DNA of 64,000 nt, from NCBI GenBank assembly GCA_036937835.1, contig CM072862.1, forward strand, positions 11,961,001 through 12,025,000. The letters are read 5' to 3'. Under the pieces are notes generated by a model. It did not search any database. It was not told the DNA's origin and saw only the letters and a program-made list of their open reading frames with translations. A program made the position numbers and the translations under genes. The stretch comes from Pampus argenteus. Its lineage: Eukaryota > Chordata > Actinopteri > Scombriformes > Stromateidae. Positions 23,241 to 35,600 of the stretch are shown in pieces. How positions within the stretch are numbered: the stretch's first letter is position 1; each line of letters begins with the position of its first letter.

Positions 23241-24574
23241 CACCAAGAGGAGCGTTACTAGCACAAAGTAAGCGTGTGTGTGTGTGTTGTTGGCAGACAG
23301 TAGAGTCTGGTGATGAGAGGTGTAAAGGTTTGCCAAGGGCTAGGGAGTCACGCCATGGCTTGAAGTCATACACTACATTTGCACATACAGATAGACACAC
23401 ACATACTCTGAAGTGGGGAACATGCATTGGATCAGGTTTTGGACTATGTTAAAACAAACTAGAATTTATATTGTAATTGTACATTCAAGTGCCAAAACTA
23501 TGCCAAGCTTCAGATGTGACACAAGAACAATAGTCCCCAGCTGGCATATGATAATGACAATAACAATGCAGAAATATTAAATGTTATTAATCAGAACAAA
23601 AAGGACTCCTCATTTAGAGTTTATAGTAAAGAATATGCTCACAAAAGGCCTTTCTCACTGCAGACACTTTGACTGCTCACAGTAGAAAAAGCACAGGCAC
23701 CATTGTGTTCAAGTGTCCCAGTAAGCCATGACAGTAGGACAGCGAGCCAGCATGCACAATACCAGGACCCTGAAACTGGATCAGCTAAATGGAATTCAGC
23801 CATCATTTATGTGATTAAATATACCCATGTTTTTTCTTACTGTGACTTTGTTTTTAAAACAAAGAGCACATAAACAAAATACATATTAAGGGTATATAAA
23901 GATGAAGGTAAAATACCAGTCGTCTCATCTCAACTCCTTTCACACAAGCACCTTTACATGTATTTTTTCACATACACACACAAGCAGTAAAAGATCACAT
24001 GAACGCTCACTCCAGGATATGTGACCTCCAACTGTGTTGATGGGATTTATTCACACTATTTACATACACACACACGCACATGATGCAAAAAATAAATCTG
24101 GACTCAAATTTCTCTTTTGGTCAAAATGTAAAAAATAATGTTAGGGATAGAAAAAAACACATTAAAATGCATGTAAATTGTTATTGATTATCTGCTGTTA
24201 CTATGAAGAATGGCATTTTCTTCTCATATCATATATTTCTGATATAATTTGTCAAAAAAAAACTTAATTGTATTTATTTAAAAATAATATTAAAAAGTTT
24301 AATTTGCTTTGTTTCCTGAAGACATTGCGATAAAGAAATTCTTCATTTGTTTTTGGAAATCTGCAGTTTTCATTGGACAGCAACAATATTATTCCTCTTT
24401 TTATTTAGGCCATCAAACCATGGGAATGTGATTAATGTCAGCCAGCCAGGGAGCGCTTGAGCATATACACACACACAAACACAGGCGCACAAACACACTT
24501 TGCCGTAAACTGAGCCCAATGTAATCATAATGATAAAGCAGATTGCCTTAACACACAGATGGGCCTCCCAACAG

Positions 24575-24577
<3 letters not shown>

Positions 24578-24615
<38 letters not shown>

Positions 24616-24626
24616 TGTGTGTGTGA
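24578..24626. repeat. GT microsatellite
   Basis: GT run with a single TTT interruption near 24612. Confidence 0.95.
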
Positions 24627-25533
24627 GTAAGTGTGGACAACGCTGATTGGATTGCAGATTTATAGAAGAGGATTACTGCTGAAGCAGAGAGAGAGAGAGA
24701 AAGAAAGAAAGAGAGGGTTTCAGACACTCACCTCTCATTAACTTCCACCCCCTTCACCTCAACTCTAATTCTCACTCATGGACAAACACACATAAACATT
24801 TACAGTTCAGATCTCTGTGTCAATTCAGCACCTTATTTTTTCTCCATGCAATGTCAAATTGATGTTTATAAATTAATTTCAGATTTAAAATCTTTCGTCA
24901 AAACTTAGAGACAGAAATAAAGAAAGACGCAGGCAGAGACAGTGGGCACTCCAGCAAACCTGATTATGAGTGGATGTGAATTAGATTCCCTAACAGATGG
25001 TCCAGGAGCGAGGCTGTAAGGTGCATCAGCCAGCAGCGAGGGGAGGGAGAAAGTGAGGAGGGAGGGCAGGGGGAAAGAGAGGCAGAGAGTGTCAACAACA
25101 TCTGGTGACAATACAGATCAATTCAATACTTCCAATATTTTGGGGATGGTCTTCATTTTGAGGATAGTATGGGGAGACATTTTGTATTTTAGTTAATAAT
25201 CTGTGACATTCACTCTTTTTTTTTTATTTTGCATTATCAAAAAAATCTTCTATATGTTGAATCTCTACCAATGACCACATTTTTATAAATGTATAATACT
25301 AACAGAGTGTTTCCTTGTCTCTAGTCCTGCACTTTATATAATATTGGATGTTGAATTTAACAGTAACTGACCCTGTTTAGGAAGGGTATTCTCAAATTTT
25401 ACAGATGCTGTGTGCATTATTGTACATACTCCTACTCCCTCTGCTCCCCCTTCTTTGATGGATAGGTGTAAATCATCACAATCCTGTAGTGACAACCCAA
25501 TTTCCCCAAATCTGATCTGCTTAAAGAATGCAG

Positions 25534-25717
25534 CTCTCCTCTCCTCTCCTCTCCTCTCCTCTCCTCTCCTCTCCTCTCCTCTCCTCTCCTCTCCTCTCCT
25601 CTCCTCTCCTCTCCTCTCCTCTCCTCTCCTCTCCTCTCCTCTCCTCTCCTCTCCTCTCCTCTCCTCTCCTCTCCTCTCCTCTCCTCTCCTCTCCTCTCCT
25701 CTCCTCTCCTCTCCTCT
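25534..25717. repeat. (CTCTC)n pentanucleotide tract, about 184 bp
   Basis: About 37 near-perfect copies of a 5-bp unit, all pyrimidine on the + strand and all purine on the - strand. Because the period is not a multiple of three, every frame stays open and yields artefactual repetitive peptides. It lies in intron 1b and is not coding. Confidence 0.97.
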
Positions 25718-26169
25718 ATCATTGAACTGCACACACTCATACCTTATTTCTGTCTCTCCTTTCTTTTGCAGCATTGCACTCTCTATTCCCATTCCCTCCT
25801 TGTCTGTTTTCCTCATCCTCCCTTCCCCTCCTGTGTCACATTTGAAAGCCCTGTCATATTTTCTAGAGTGGAAATCCTCTTTCACCATCTGCTTAATAAA
25901 ATGTGTTTTTAATCCGATGGGGGGGATATTTTGTTTTTTAAGTACTTTTTTTTATTATACTTTTGCACAATTTCATTTGATACGGCACCTTGCCCAGATC
26001 TCTATCTGTTTCAGTACGAGAGAGTCGGAGAGCTGCACATCTCACAATACAAAAATGGTTGCATGTGTGTTTGGGTGTGTGTATGAATGAATGCCACAAC
26101 GCCAAGGGTCTGTAAGTGTTTGGAAGGGCTGGTGCATCGCTATGCTTAGTGATAACACTGCTAATCCAC

Positions 26170-26177
26170 TCTCTCGC

Positions 26178-26246
<69 letters not shown>

Positions 26247-26288
26247 CTCACACACACACTCACACACACACACACACACACACACACA
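26170..26288. repeat. compound (CT)n-(CA)n microsatellite
   Basis: About 78 bp of CT with three G interruptions passes directly into about 40 bp of CA. Open frames on both strands here are artefacts. Confidence 0.97.
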
Positions 26289-26469
26289 GATGAACACTAA
26301 CCTTGATCAATGACCTTTCTTCTATAAAAGAACCAGCCTACAATTTATATCCCTTCATACCACTGCACAAACATTTCCCATCATCTGAATAGGCACTATG
26401 AATAAGTGATCAGCTGCAAACAAATCAAATGTATTTTGTTAATCATAATCACCTAATTAAATAATTTTA

Positions 26470-26470
26470 T

Positions 26471-26497
<27 letters not shown>
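26470..26497. repeat. (AC)14 microsatellite
   Basis: Uninterrupted AC run in intron 1b. Confidence 0.97.
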
Positions 26498-26501
<4 letters not shown>

Positions 26502-27423
26502 GACACATCCAGTATCTTCTATAACAGGTTTACCTAACAAGAGGATGCATTTAGTAATTTCATTGATTTCTACTCTTCAGCCTTTTCCAGTAAAAGTCTG
26601 GAGGTCGCCACAAGTACATGGTATGCAATTTAGTCTGCCGAGCCCCAAAATGTAACTGGATTAGCCGTCAAATGTGTAATAATTTATGTATTTATTTAAA
26701 ATATTTTAATGTAGCTAACAGAGTTTGTGGTAACTGTACACCGCAGTACTGAAGTACTGAATGGAGTTAAGCAGTTTTAGAGGTTTAAAGCACTGTTCTT
26801 ACAGTAGACAACCACCCTTACAAATACAATGACACACAGCAATACACACATACACACACAGAGGTAAGGAGAGAGAGACATGGTGACAAAGATAGTGCCT
26901 GGCAGCAACACACTTATCAGCTACTGCTCTGCAAGAAAATGACCTAAATCATCAAGATTCCCATCTGACACACACACACACACACACAGGTTTTGCGGTA
27001 CACTGCCTAACGTTTCTGCCCTGAACAAGCTCACCCTCTTCATATCTTTTCACTTAAATAACTACACGAGCCCAGGCAGACTCTCAAATCTAAATCATCC
27101 TTTATACAGACCTCATAAGACTTTGAGAGGAAAAAGAAATTCCCCTCCAAATTTGGAGTTAAATCACCTTTTATGAGAAGAGAAAAGAACAGAACAGAAC
27201 TGAAGGAAAGATGGAAAGGAAAATGTACATTAAAACAGTTTTAAACCTGCTCTCTGTAATGATTGTAGGCACATGAAGCACATTGATATCACCAGACTCA
27301 ACATGATATTCCTTAGTTTGCAGTCTACAGTTTGGAAAGCACATAATTCTTAATCAATAGTGTTTGGCTGAGCTTGCCCTGTGTGTGCTGTCTCCCACTG
27401 TTTATCCATTCACATCTAGAGAG

Positions 27424-27426
<3 letters not shown>

Positions 27427-27454
<28 letters not shown>
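27427..27454. repeat. (GT)14 microsatellite
   Basis: GT run directly following a short GA run. Confidence 0.97.
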
Positions 27455-27457
<3 letters not shown>

Positions 27458-28961
27458 CTTTATAAACCCCAGGATGCATCATAACAGCTTTCACCTCACT
27501 AGTGTGCCTTTTGTAAGTCTTACCCATTTCATGTCACACCTTTGAGTGTGTTTACGTACTGTTTTTGGATGGTTGTGTGCAGGAAAGGTGTGTCTGTGTT
27601 TGTCACATTAAGATTCATACGTAGAAGGAGTCAGTGTCCACACACACATACACTCAGGAATATAGACACACACTCACATTTCCTCTCCTCTGCCGGTCTT
27701 TACAGCCTGACAGCCCATTGGGCAGAATGTGTTTTAGCCATTATCACATTGATTGTATGTAATCAGGGGTTTATTCTGCAGCCAATGAAGTGAATTACAG
27801 GTTTCCTGCCCGTCTAACACTGTAACAATTGATCTGCTCCCTGGCGTGCGTGCATGTGTGTGTGTGTATTTGTATGGGGTGTAAGGTAGTGTGTGTGTGA
27901 AGGAGTGTGGATGTACGAGAAAGAGAGAGAAGCAATGATACAGTGTGTTTGTGCGTGAGAAGTAGAAACAACAAGAGAGAGAGATTGAGAACCAAAGAGT
28001 GCAGGAAAGAGAGTGTGAGAGAGAGCTCAGTAGGAGGGAGAGTGGTTTAGATTGACTATCGCGGTTGGATTTTTATTTATTTTTTTATTCATTTTTGTCC
28101 CCCGTAACAACTATAATCATCTACACACTGTGAGTCTATGGAGCTAAACTCAACCCCACAGAAACGCAACGATACACAACAACACACAGTGTGTGTTTTT
28201 TTCTCACTGGCACTCTGTTTCTCTAACTTTTAACTATACATACACCTTACACAATGCACATATAAAAGCACAGATTCAATTAGTAAATACCCAGTATGTT
28301 CAAGTATCTTCTAACAGTAATGTATTTAACAACACTAGCAAACTTATTCCTTTTAAACCAGTGTGTGCAGCTAATGTGTCAAGCTTACATATGTTTTTGT
28401 GTGTTTGTGAGCACACTCGCCAGTGCTTGTATCGAACTGACAAGCTGACAAGCAGTTCAACAACCCTCCACAGATAGGAGTGCGAGAGAGCAAAGAAATA
28501 AAAATAAACACAGTGAGTCTAAGGGCTAAAAAAAAGCATTTCAGTCTATTGATGGAATCATTCTATTCATTTGACTGTGGAAATGTAAAAGCATTTTTGC
28601 TCCTATTCCCCTCCTTACTCCATTCTTTAATTCAATGTATTTTTTTCTGTCTTCCATCCTTCTTTCACTTTCCCTCTCTTTCCCAAACCATTGCCGGTAT
28701 CATCTAGATATAATTGTGTAAGGTTTTTTCTTTCTTTCTTCTTCTTTTTTTTTCTTTTTGCTTATTGGACTGTGTTCTTATCAGCATCGAGAGCACAATG
28801 CATGGTGTGATGGAAAGGTATTAGCCAACCCGTGGTGGCTACATTGTCAGCATTTCTCCCTTCTCTGTCTCTATTGCTACCACTTCTCTTTCCTCTCTTT
28901 CCTCTCTATTTTTTTTTCTCTCTCCTCTTGCTTAAGTACTCTTCAGATGTTTGTCATGGTG

Positions 28962-28990
28962 GATTTTGTACCCTGTTTTCGTACAAAATC
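28962..28990. repeat. perfect 10-bp inverted repeat
   Basis: GATTTTGTAC, nine-base spacer CCTGTTTTC, then GTACAAAATC. No flanking target duplication was seen. Confidence 0.85.
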
Positions 28991-29818
28991 GACTTATTCA
29001 TGTTATGTATTTATGTTAAAACAAAATGTTTTCAGAATAGAATTTAACTAAAGAACTTCAATCCCTTTACATAAAAATCCATCCTTTCTTTATTTGTGAG
29101 GATAATCATTTTTTCTCACTGATGTCCAGCGATTACTGAGGTCTGGAAACATGGTAACTGCATGTTATCAAAATCTCTGATTCAGTAGTTAAAAGGGAAT
29201 GTTAAAATGACACCCACACTGCCCATTGTGGACCCCTATTCAATTAAATCTTACTTTCTGTTTCAGTGATCTCCCCTATCCCCCCCTCTCCTCTCCTCTC
29301 CTCTCTCTAAAACAGTTTGAAGTTGTTTGCGGATCAGTTTGTGTTTATGGCTGCCATCTAGCGAAGCAGTCGTACAAAGATTATATGTAATAAAAGAATG
29401 TGCACAGAAATGGACTGAGAGAGCACAAGTAAACATCACAGTGACACAGAGAGGCAGAGAGTAGTTGCTCTAATATGATGATTGTATGTTTGTCCCTGCC
29501 AGTAGTCAGGGAGCTGCATCAGCCCACCACTCTAATGACAGGTTGACAAAGTAAAGGGGGCCACCGTCATTCACAACACATTGAAAATAACACCCCTTTC
29601 TTTCTCATTTACTTCCTTCTTTCTTTATGTCTTTCTTTATATCTTTCTTTGTAGGCTTTATTCTATTCTTTCTCTTTCCATGTGTCCACATTGTTATCTG
29701 TCTTTCATGAGGGCCACGTTTTCCTTCAAGAAGTTGAAATGAAAAAAGAAATAGGAACAGAGAGGAAGAGAAAATGACAGGGATTGAGCTGGAAATGGAG
29801 ACAAGTGAGGGTGGTAAT

Positions 29819-29822
<4 letters not shown>

Positions 29823-29849
<27 letters not shown>

Positions 29850-29850
29850 T
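29823..29850. repeat. (TG)14 microsatellite
   Basis: Uninterrupted TG run in intron 1b. Confidence 0.96.
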
Positions 29851-32403
29851 CCTAGTATGGACAGGTAAATAGGCCTACTGAATATTTGATGTCTGCAGAA
29901 ACTAAACTGCAGCCCCTTTTGTCCTCTTGCTTTGACTGTCAGAAATAGTCACATATTTAGTTTGTATCATGAATACACTGTGTGTGATCAATTTCATTTT
30001 GGATACTAATCCTAAAATATAAACCTACAACTGGCTGTCAGTCCTCACTGTGAGAGATTCACTATGATTTATGATGACGCTTCCGTGGCTATAGAGGAAA
30101 GTTTGTCACTCCAGAAAAGTGACATTTTGGAAGAAAGTGTCCATCAGTAAAACCAAACAATTTCTTTTTGAAATTACATAATACATCTACATATTCAATA
30201 AAAGAAACATTTACAAATCTAATAAAATAAAAGCTTAGTAGATTAGTTTTACAATTTATAATAATAGAGAACCCAAAAAACTGAAGTTCATGACAAAATT
30301 AAATTCAACACACAAAGAAAAACAAGCATAACAGCTAATACTAAAATCTGATTACTGCTTTTCTTAGTTTTTTACTGTATTCATGTCATAACACATAGCT
30401 CACAACTTAAACACACAGCTCAAGCCTTTTCCTCTTCATATAAATCTTCTTAAACGCTTAAAAACATAAAGAATTGGTAAAAAATTAGACCCAACCCCTT
30501 CCTTCTCTCCCCGCGCTCATCTGAAGAGCAGACAGGCACAATAAGACTGCTCTTTCAGCACTGAGCCGTCGCTACATAGCGCAATAATTATACTGATAAC
30601 ATACATACATAAATGCATTCAACCTCTTACTCGGCACAGCGCACTGGCTGATTTCTTAATCTTCTTTCCTCTACTCCTCTCCTCTGCACGCATGTCTTCT
30701 TTTTATTCTTTTTATTCCTCCCCCTTTGACTGTCATTATTTTTCATTTATAAGCAGAGTGTGAGAGAGAGACAGCACAGAGAAAAGATGCGATGAGAGGT
30801 ACTAAAAGAGATGACAGAGGAAAAGAGGAGGGAGAACGAGTAAAGAGGAAGAATAGAAAGGAAGAGGGAAAGCGAGATAGATGAGAATTTGAGAGAGAAG
30901 GAAAAAATCGCCTGAGATCTTTTGGCACTTAAACTCTTTCACTTAATGGTACTCAGAGGGATTGACGGTCGAAGGGAGGGGGGACAAAAGAGCATAAAGA
31001 GTGAAAAAGGAGAGATTAAATCATCACCATCACATCATCTACTTAAATGGGTCTACTCTCTTTCTGTCGGCACCGTGTTTTCTCACTGCTCACTAGACAA
31101 ACTGATCTGCGATCTGTCTTCATCTCATCGATCTTTCCAACATTTACATTCATTTCTGTCCCTTCTTTCACTTCTTCTTTGCTTATTCTAGCATCTTATA
31201 TGTTCCTGTCTCTCACTCTGCATTCCTCCATCAGCTCTTATTCTTTTTTTTACCTCTCTTCTTTTTTCATCTGTATCCAAATCTTTCTTGTGTTTCTAAT
31301 TCTGAAATAAAGGCCTACCATAGCATCAGATAAATAGATTTATAGACATTGGTGAATACCACAAAGCCACGATTAATGGAGTCACTGAATTAGAAGTACT
31401 TGCAGAGAGGGGAGGGAAGAAGAGGTGGATGGAATAAAATATATGATAAAAAGGGGAGGAAAGGCCAAAGTAGTGCATTATAAATGTCATGGTGCCTTAT
31501 AAAAGCAAAGGTTTTAAAGAAAGGACTGAATTTCTGAGAAATTAATATTTTGTCTCATCGTATCTGTGTAGGAAAAGAGCAGCTGTGCCTCATCTTGTTG
31601 CACATCAAATACGTTAACATGCAATTTAAAAACTAAACAACCAAAACTGCTGTCTGTCATTTGGCCATCATCATTCATAGCAGCCAACTCCTCCTCCCAT
31701 TCTGTCTTTGGCTATCTCTCCGTCTGCCTACCTGTTTTTCTGTCTATATCCATTCCCTGTTCCCCCACCCTTCCCTCTCCCGACTGGCTCTCCATTCTTC
31801 GTCAAGGCGCTGTCTGTGTTTTATGGGTCCCTGTAGAACAGGGATCTTTTACAGGCCGACTGGACTTTAGAAGCCCCTCGTTTAGCAGCATCCTGCCTTA
31901 ATTAAAAACCCCTTTTGTGCTTTCTGCCTTTAACAATGAAAAGAGAGAGAAGGGAGGGAGGACAGGGTTACAGGGAGAGAGTGGTAATGCAAAGAGAAAG
32001 CGGGTGGGCCGAGACAGAGGAAGAGAGAGATGGCAGTGAATGGGAAATGATAGAGAGACAGGCAGATAGATAGTAAGGTAGACAATGGGAAGGATGGAGA
32101 GATATGGACAGAGAGAAGATAGCTGTTAATTACATCTACTATTAACAAGACACTAGTCAGCCTCCTTAAGGAGAGGCATAAGGAAAAACAGAAGAAGAGA
32201 CAGAGAGAGAGAGGAAAGGAAAGCAGAATATAGGAAGGGAGAAACAGCAAGGAAGGACAAAAGATGAGGACAGGAAGTAAGTACAGTAACAGCTTACATT
32301 GATTAGTCAAAGAGATTTAGTTTTTTTCAAGACTGTTATATAATGCAGAGCTTACCCCTAACTTCTGAAAACTGTGTGTGCTTGAATATGTGCATGTATG
32401 TAT

Positions 32404-32405
<2 letters not shown>

Positions 32406-32439
<34 letters not shown>
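32406..32439. repeat. (GT)17 microsatellite
   Basis: Uninterrupted GT run about 700 bp upstream of the common esrrg exon. Confidence 0.97.
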
Positions 32440-32444
<5 letters not shown>

Positions 32445-33131
32445 CATCATGTATGTGTGAGGCTGTCTTTGGGATGATTGAGCAGCAAAGAGGCTGCTTA
32501 CTGATTACCTTCATGTAGAACAAGCTGCTATTGACTGGAGAGTGACGGATGACCATCAGCCCTGAGCATGTGCATGTGATTGTGGTACTATAGATGCCTC
32601 TCAGCTACACAGGGTTCCCATCAGAGCCACAGTATTTGTCTTTTCTAGTTTTTTTGTCTTTGTTTTTAATTCTCTTTTTTTCTTTCCTCCCTTCTCACTC
32701 TGCACATGTCTATATATAATTTATCATTAAAAAAAAAGAATAAAAACAACACTGTAAGACTGTATGATGGATGGGTTGTCTGTCCACATGTCTGTGTGTC
32801 CTTTATATAGCTTGCTAGGCTATGAAAAAGCATAAATCCATCATAGAAAGTGACGGTGAGGAAATGCGACAGCATCAGAACAAATGATTGCTCTGATCAG
32901 AATGAATCCTTTTGGGTTTAACCCAAACACAATATTTTGCTATTTTCTTGCTGTTCCAAATAGCAAAAATATATTTATGATTGAACATTGCTTTAACTGT
33001 ATCCTTTCCTTTGATCTAACCCTTCCCTCTCTTCTCTTTTTGCTCTCTTTCTTTATAAATATACATCATATTTTTATCCTCATATAACACTTTTCTTCCT
33101 CTTCTTATTTCTTTCTGTCTCTCTCTCTCAG

Positions 33132-33556
33132 GCTTCTCTGCAGAATGTCCAGTAAGGAGCGCCACCTTGAGTCTAACTGTCCGTCCTCTTATATAAAGAC
33201 TGAGCCGTCTAGTCCTGCCTCCCTGACTGACAGTCTAAACCATCACTCCCCTGGTGGCTCCAGTGACGCCTCAGGCTCCTATTCGTCCACAATGAACGGC
33301 CACCCCAATGGCTTAGACTCCCCGAGCCTTTACGGCTCCAGCGCAGGGCCCCTGGGTCCTGCTGGTGGCCCCGGATCAAAGCGCTATGAGGACTGTTCGT
33401 CAACCATTGGGGAAGATTCACAGATTAAGTGCGAGTACATGTTGAATTCAATGCCCAAGAGGCTGTGTCTGGTGTGTGGGGACATTGCATCAGGCTACCA
33501 CTATGGAGTGGCATCATGCGAGGCCTGCAAGGCCTTCTTCAAACGCACCATCCAAG
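33132..33556 (+). CDS. esrrg: esrrg common exon: A/B domain and first zinc finger
   Basis: Estrogen-related receptor gamma (NR3B3), a constitutively active orphan nuclear receptor that binds TNAAGGTCA as monomer or dimer and drives mitochondrial and oxidative-metabolism genes. The exon opens with LLCR and then MSSKERHLESN (ATG 33145, A at -3), the start of the short form. IKTEPSSP (residues 17-24 of the short form) is the phospho-SUMO motif psi-KxExxSP. HHSPGGSSDASGSYSSTMNG is nearly identical to human. Zinc finger 1 uses C108, C111, C125 and C128, with P-box CEACKA (125-130). The text resembles ERR-gamma far more than ERR-beta or ERR-alpha. Residues 63-80 (about YGSSAGPLGPAGGPGSKR) are the most diverged. 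The acceptor is a long CT tract ending CAG. The donor AAG|GTTGGC is weak. A second AG 12 nt into the exon would drop LLCR in frame. Confidence 0.95.
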
Positions 33557-33787
33557 GTTGGCTTCCATTTTTACTTTCCGTCTGTAATAATCTCTTCTAC
33601 ATTTCTGTCTTTGTGTATTTAATGCTTTGTCAGGTCCACTATCTTGTTTAAATACTATATGTTAATAATTATATTAATTCACACTTATATGCTATTTGGT
33701 GTTAAATTGAATGAAGAAAATTTATTGCATTTTTAAGATAGGAAAGTATATAAAAGGTCACACATTACAGGGTTGGCTGCGGGGGAC

Positions 33788-33796
33788 TCAAGGTCA
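33788..33796 (+). promoter_or_regulatory. ERR response element TCAAGGTCA
   Basis: Perfect TCAAGGTCA, the high-affinity ERR/SF-1-type extended half-site, 232 bp after the donor of the zinc-finger-1 exon. The gene product is itself the factor known to bind this sequence, so an autoregulatory enhancer is possible. Chance expectation for an exact 9-mer on both strands in 64 kb is about 0.5. Confidence 0.4.
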
Positions 33797-34014
33797 AAGA
33801 CTAAAAGTGAAGATGCCGTGTTCTTAATATTGAACTAAATGCTCTCCTTAAAAAGCGTTTCACAGAGATACCACACATAGCACCTTAAATGTAATTTTTT
33901 TATTTTTAAATACACTCTCTCACACATGCGCACTTATACACATGCACCATTATATTGACCTTTTTGTTAACATACAGAATTTTTTTTTGCGTTCACATTT
34001 TTGACCTTTTGCCC

Positions 34015-34151
34015 TTAGTTGGAAGCAGAGAGAGGCAATGAAGAGCAGCAAGGAGAGATCCAGGACATATGATAAAAGCCCCAGGCCAGATGTGAACCCA
34101 GATTTTTATGTGGTACACGTTTCTGCTAAGTGAGCCACCAGGACACCCACC
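34015..34151 (-). mobile_element. tRNA-derived SINE copy (teleost type)
   Basis: Read on the minus strand it begins GGTGTCCTGGTGGCTCACTT, with an A-box-like segment. It continues to a B-box-like GGGTTCACATCTGG, then GCCTGGGGC and a CT-rich body. This order (GTCCTGGTGGCTC, GGTTC.., GGCCTGGGGC) is familiar from tRNA-derived SINEs widespread in teleosts. The copy is diverged and has no obvious A tail. It lies in intron 2, antisense to esrrg. Confidence 0.65.
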
Positions 34152-35285
34152 GTAGTCTATTTTTTTTCTCTCCCCCTCCACCATTTCTTTCCTTCATGCG
34201 CACACATACATGCACTCTCATATGTGCATAGATTCAGCTACAGGCACACATACACTAACTCCCAGACACACCCCACTTTCACCTTCGACCTTGACCTCTT
34301 CTTCACAACAACAAAGAGTAATTTCCAGGTAGTATTTGCATTCCCAGATCAAGTTTCTAAAGCCTTATAGGAAGAGTGTTAGCTATAAGCCTGTTGTCTA
34401 GGTGATAACATAGAGTTAGAGCAAGGTCGGAGGCCACGACTAAGGGTCAGGAGTTCGGGTTAGGGGGTAGAGGAGAGAGGGGATAGAGCAGTAATCCACA
34501 TGATGAGAAGAGTACCAGGATTTAGGCTCAGTAATATGCTCGTCTCCTGTTAGGGATAGAAGTAGTCCAGGAAATACACAGGTGTTTGTACCATGCTCTC
34601 CAGATTTTGTAGGTATTCAATTAATACTCAAATCTCACTCGACCTTTATATCTTTGATTTATCCTTGTAAAAATAGTACAGGTCATTCTCGTACAAACAG
34701 CCAATTAGCCATTAAGCAAGCCAGTTAGACAGCCATTAGTTCATTAATCCACCAACAATATGACTTCTACAATATGTGGGATATCATACAAAATATCTAT
34801 GGAATTCTGCAGATTTTACAAATCATTTGGTTTTATGGTGGTTTAGCATTTCTTTTAACAGCAAGCACAACTGGAGCAGATACTACACTGCACCTCTACA
34901 ACAAAACAACACGGGTGTGATTTACTTTTAGTGTAAAAAATTCCAGGTGACCAGCAAAACCAAAAATATGTTAATCAGTCTCTCAATACTTTCCGACTTT
35001 CCCAGCCTGTCTGTGGCTCTTTATCCGTAGCCAACTGGTTCCTAGTGAAGACATTAATAATGGGTGACTTTTATTTGAATATTTGTATGATATATTTTTG
35101 ATGATATAATTTATATTTGACTGAAAACACTGTAGTTTTTACAAAACATAACTCAAACAAGAATAAAAAAAAGTATATTTGTTGCAAACTATGTTCAAGC
35201 GATGGCTTTACCACCCATATATGCAGCAGCAGGACGGTGTATATGGGATTGACTGAAAATAAACTACAATGCTCATGTTCATCAT

Positions 35286-35600
35286 GAGGGACGGCTGGGC
35301 TCAGAGATAGAGCGTCCACCAATCAAACGATCAGCGGTTCAATTCCCAGATACTCCAGTCTGCATGTCGAAGTGTTCTTGTGCAGGATACTGAACCCCAA
35401 ATTGCTCCCAAAGGTGCCATCGGTGTGTGACTGTGTGTGTGAATGTTACAAACTCCTCCTGAAGGGACCTGGCACCTTGCATGGCAGCCTCTGCCTTTAG
35501 TGTATAAATGTGTGTGTGATGGATAAATGTTGATATGTATTGTAAAGCACTTTGGGTGGTCGGAAGACTAGAAAGGAACTATATAAATGCTGTCCTTTTA
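35286..35600 (+). mobile_element. tRNA-derived SINE copy (teleost type)
   Basis: The head GGGCTCAGAGATAGAGCGTC is A-box-like and GGTTCAATTCC (35336-35346) matches the pol III B box GGTTCRANNCC. A tRNA-unrelated body follows. The 3' part reads AAAGCACTTTGGGTGGTCGG (about 35546-35565), then AGACTAGAAAGGAACTATAT and AAATGC. Tails of the form AAAGCGCTTTGAGTGGTC..CTATATAAAT are typical of teleost SINEs mobilised by a partner LINE. It is in sense orientation in intron 2. The exact family is not assigned. Confidence 0.75.

Larger units (their letters stand above)
21533..33131 (+). other. esrrg: esrrg intron 1b
   Basis: Between the candidate cassette exon and the common exon. It contains a CCAAT-box array at 23162-23240, the large CTCTC pentanucleotide tract at 25534-25717, a compound CT/CA tract, a 10-bp-arm hairpin at 28962-28990, and many pyrimidine- or purine-rich stretches (for example 30660-30910 and 31930-32280). 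No further exon is convincingly visible. Confidence 0.75.

Noticed and set aside
25410..26090. Longest open frame in the window (about 226 codons, + strand) and its minus-strand counterparts
   Set aside because: Kept open by the 5-bp repeat, which has no stop in any frame. Flanks show no protein similarity and no splice or start logic.
26042..26313. Open frames rich in Arg-Glu, Ser-Leu or Val-Cys across 26170-26288
   Set aside because: Translations of CT and CA microsatellites; no unique protein sequence.
28786..28816. Possible short exon (TTATCAG acceptor, AAAG|GTATTA donor)
   Set aside because: About 31 nt, not a multiple of three, weak donor, no similarity; no reason to prefer it over chance.
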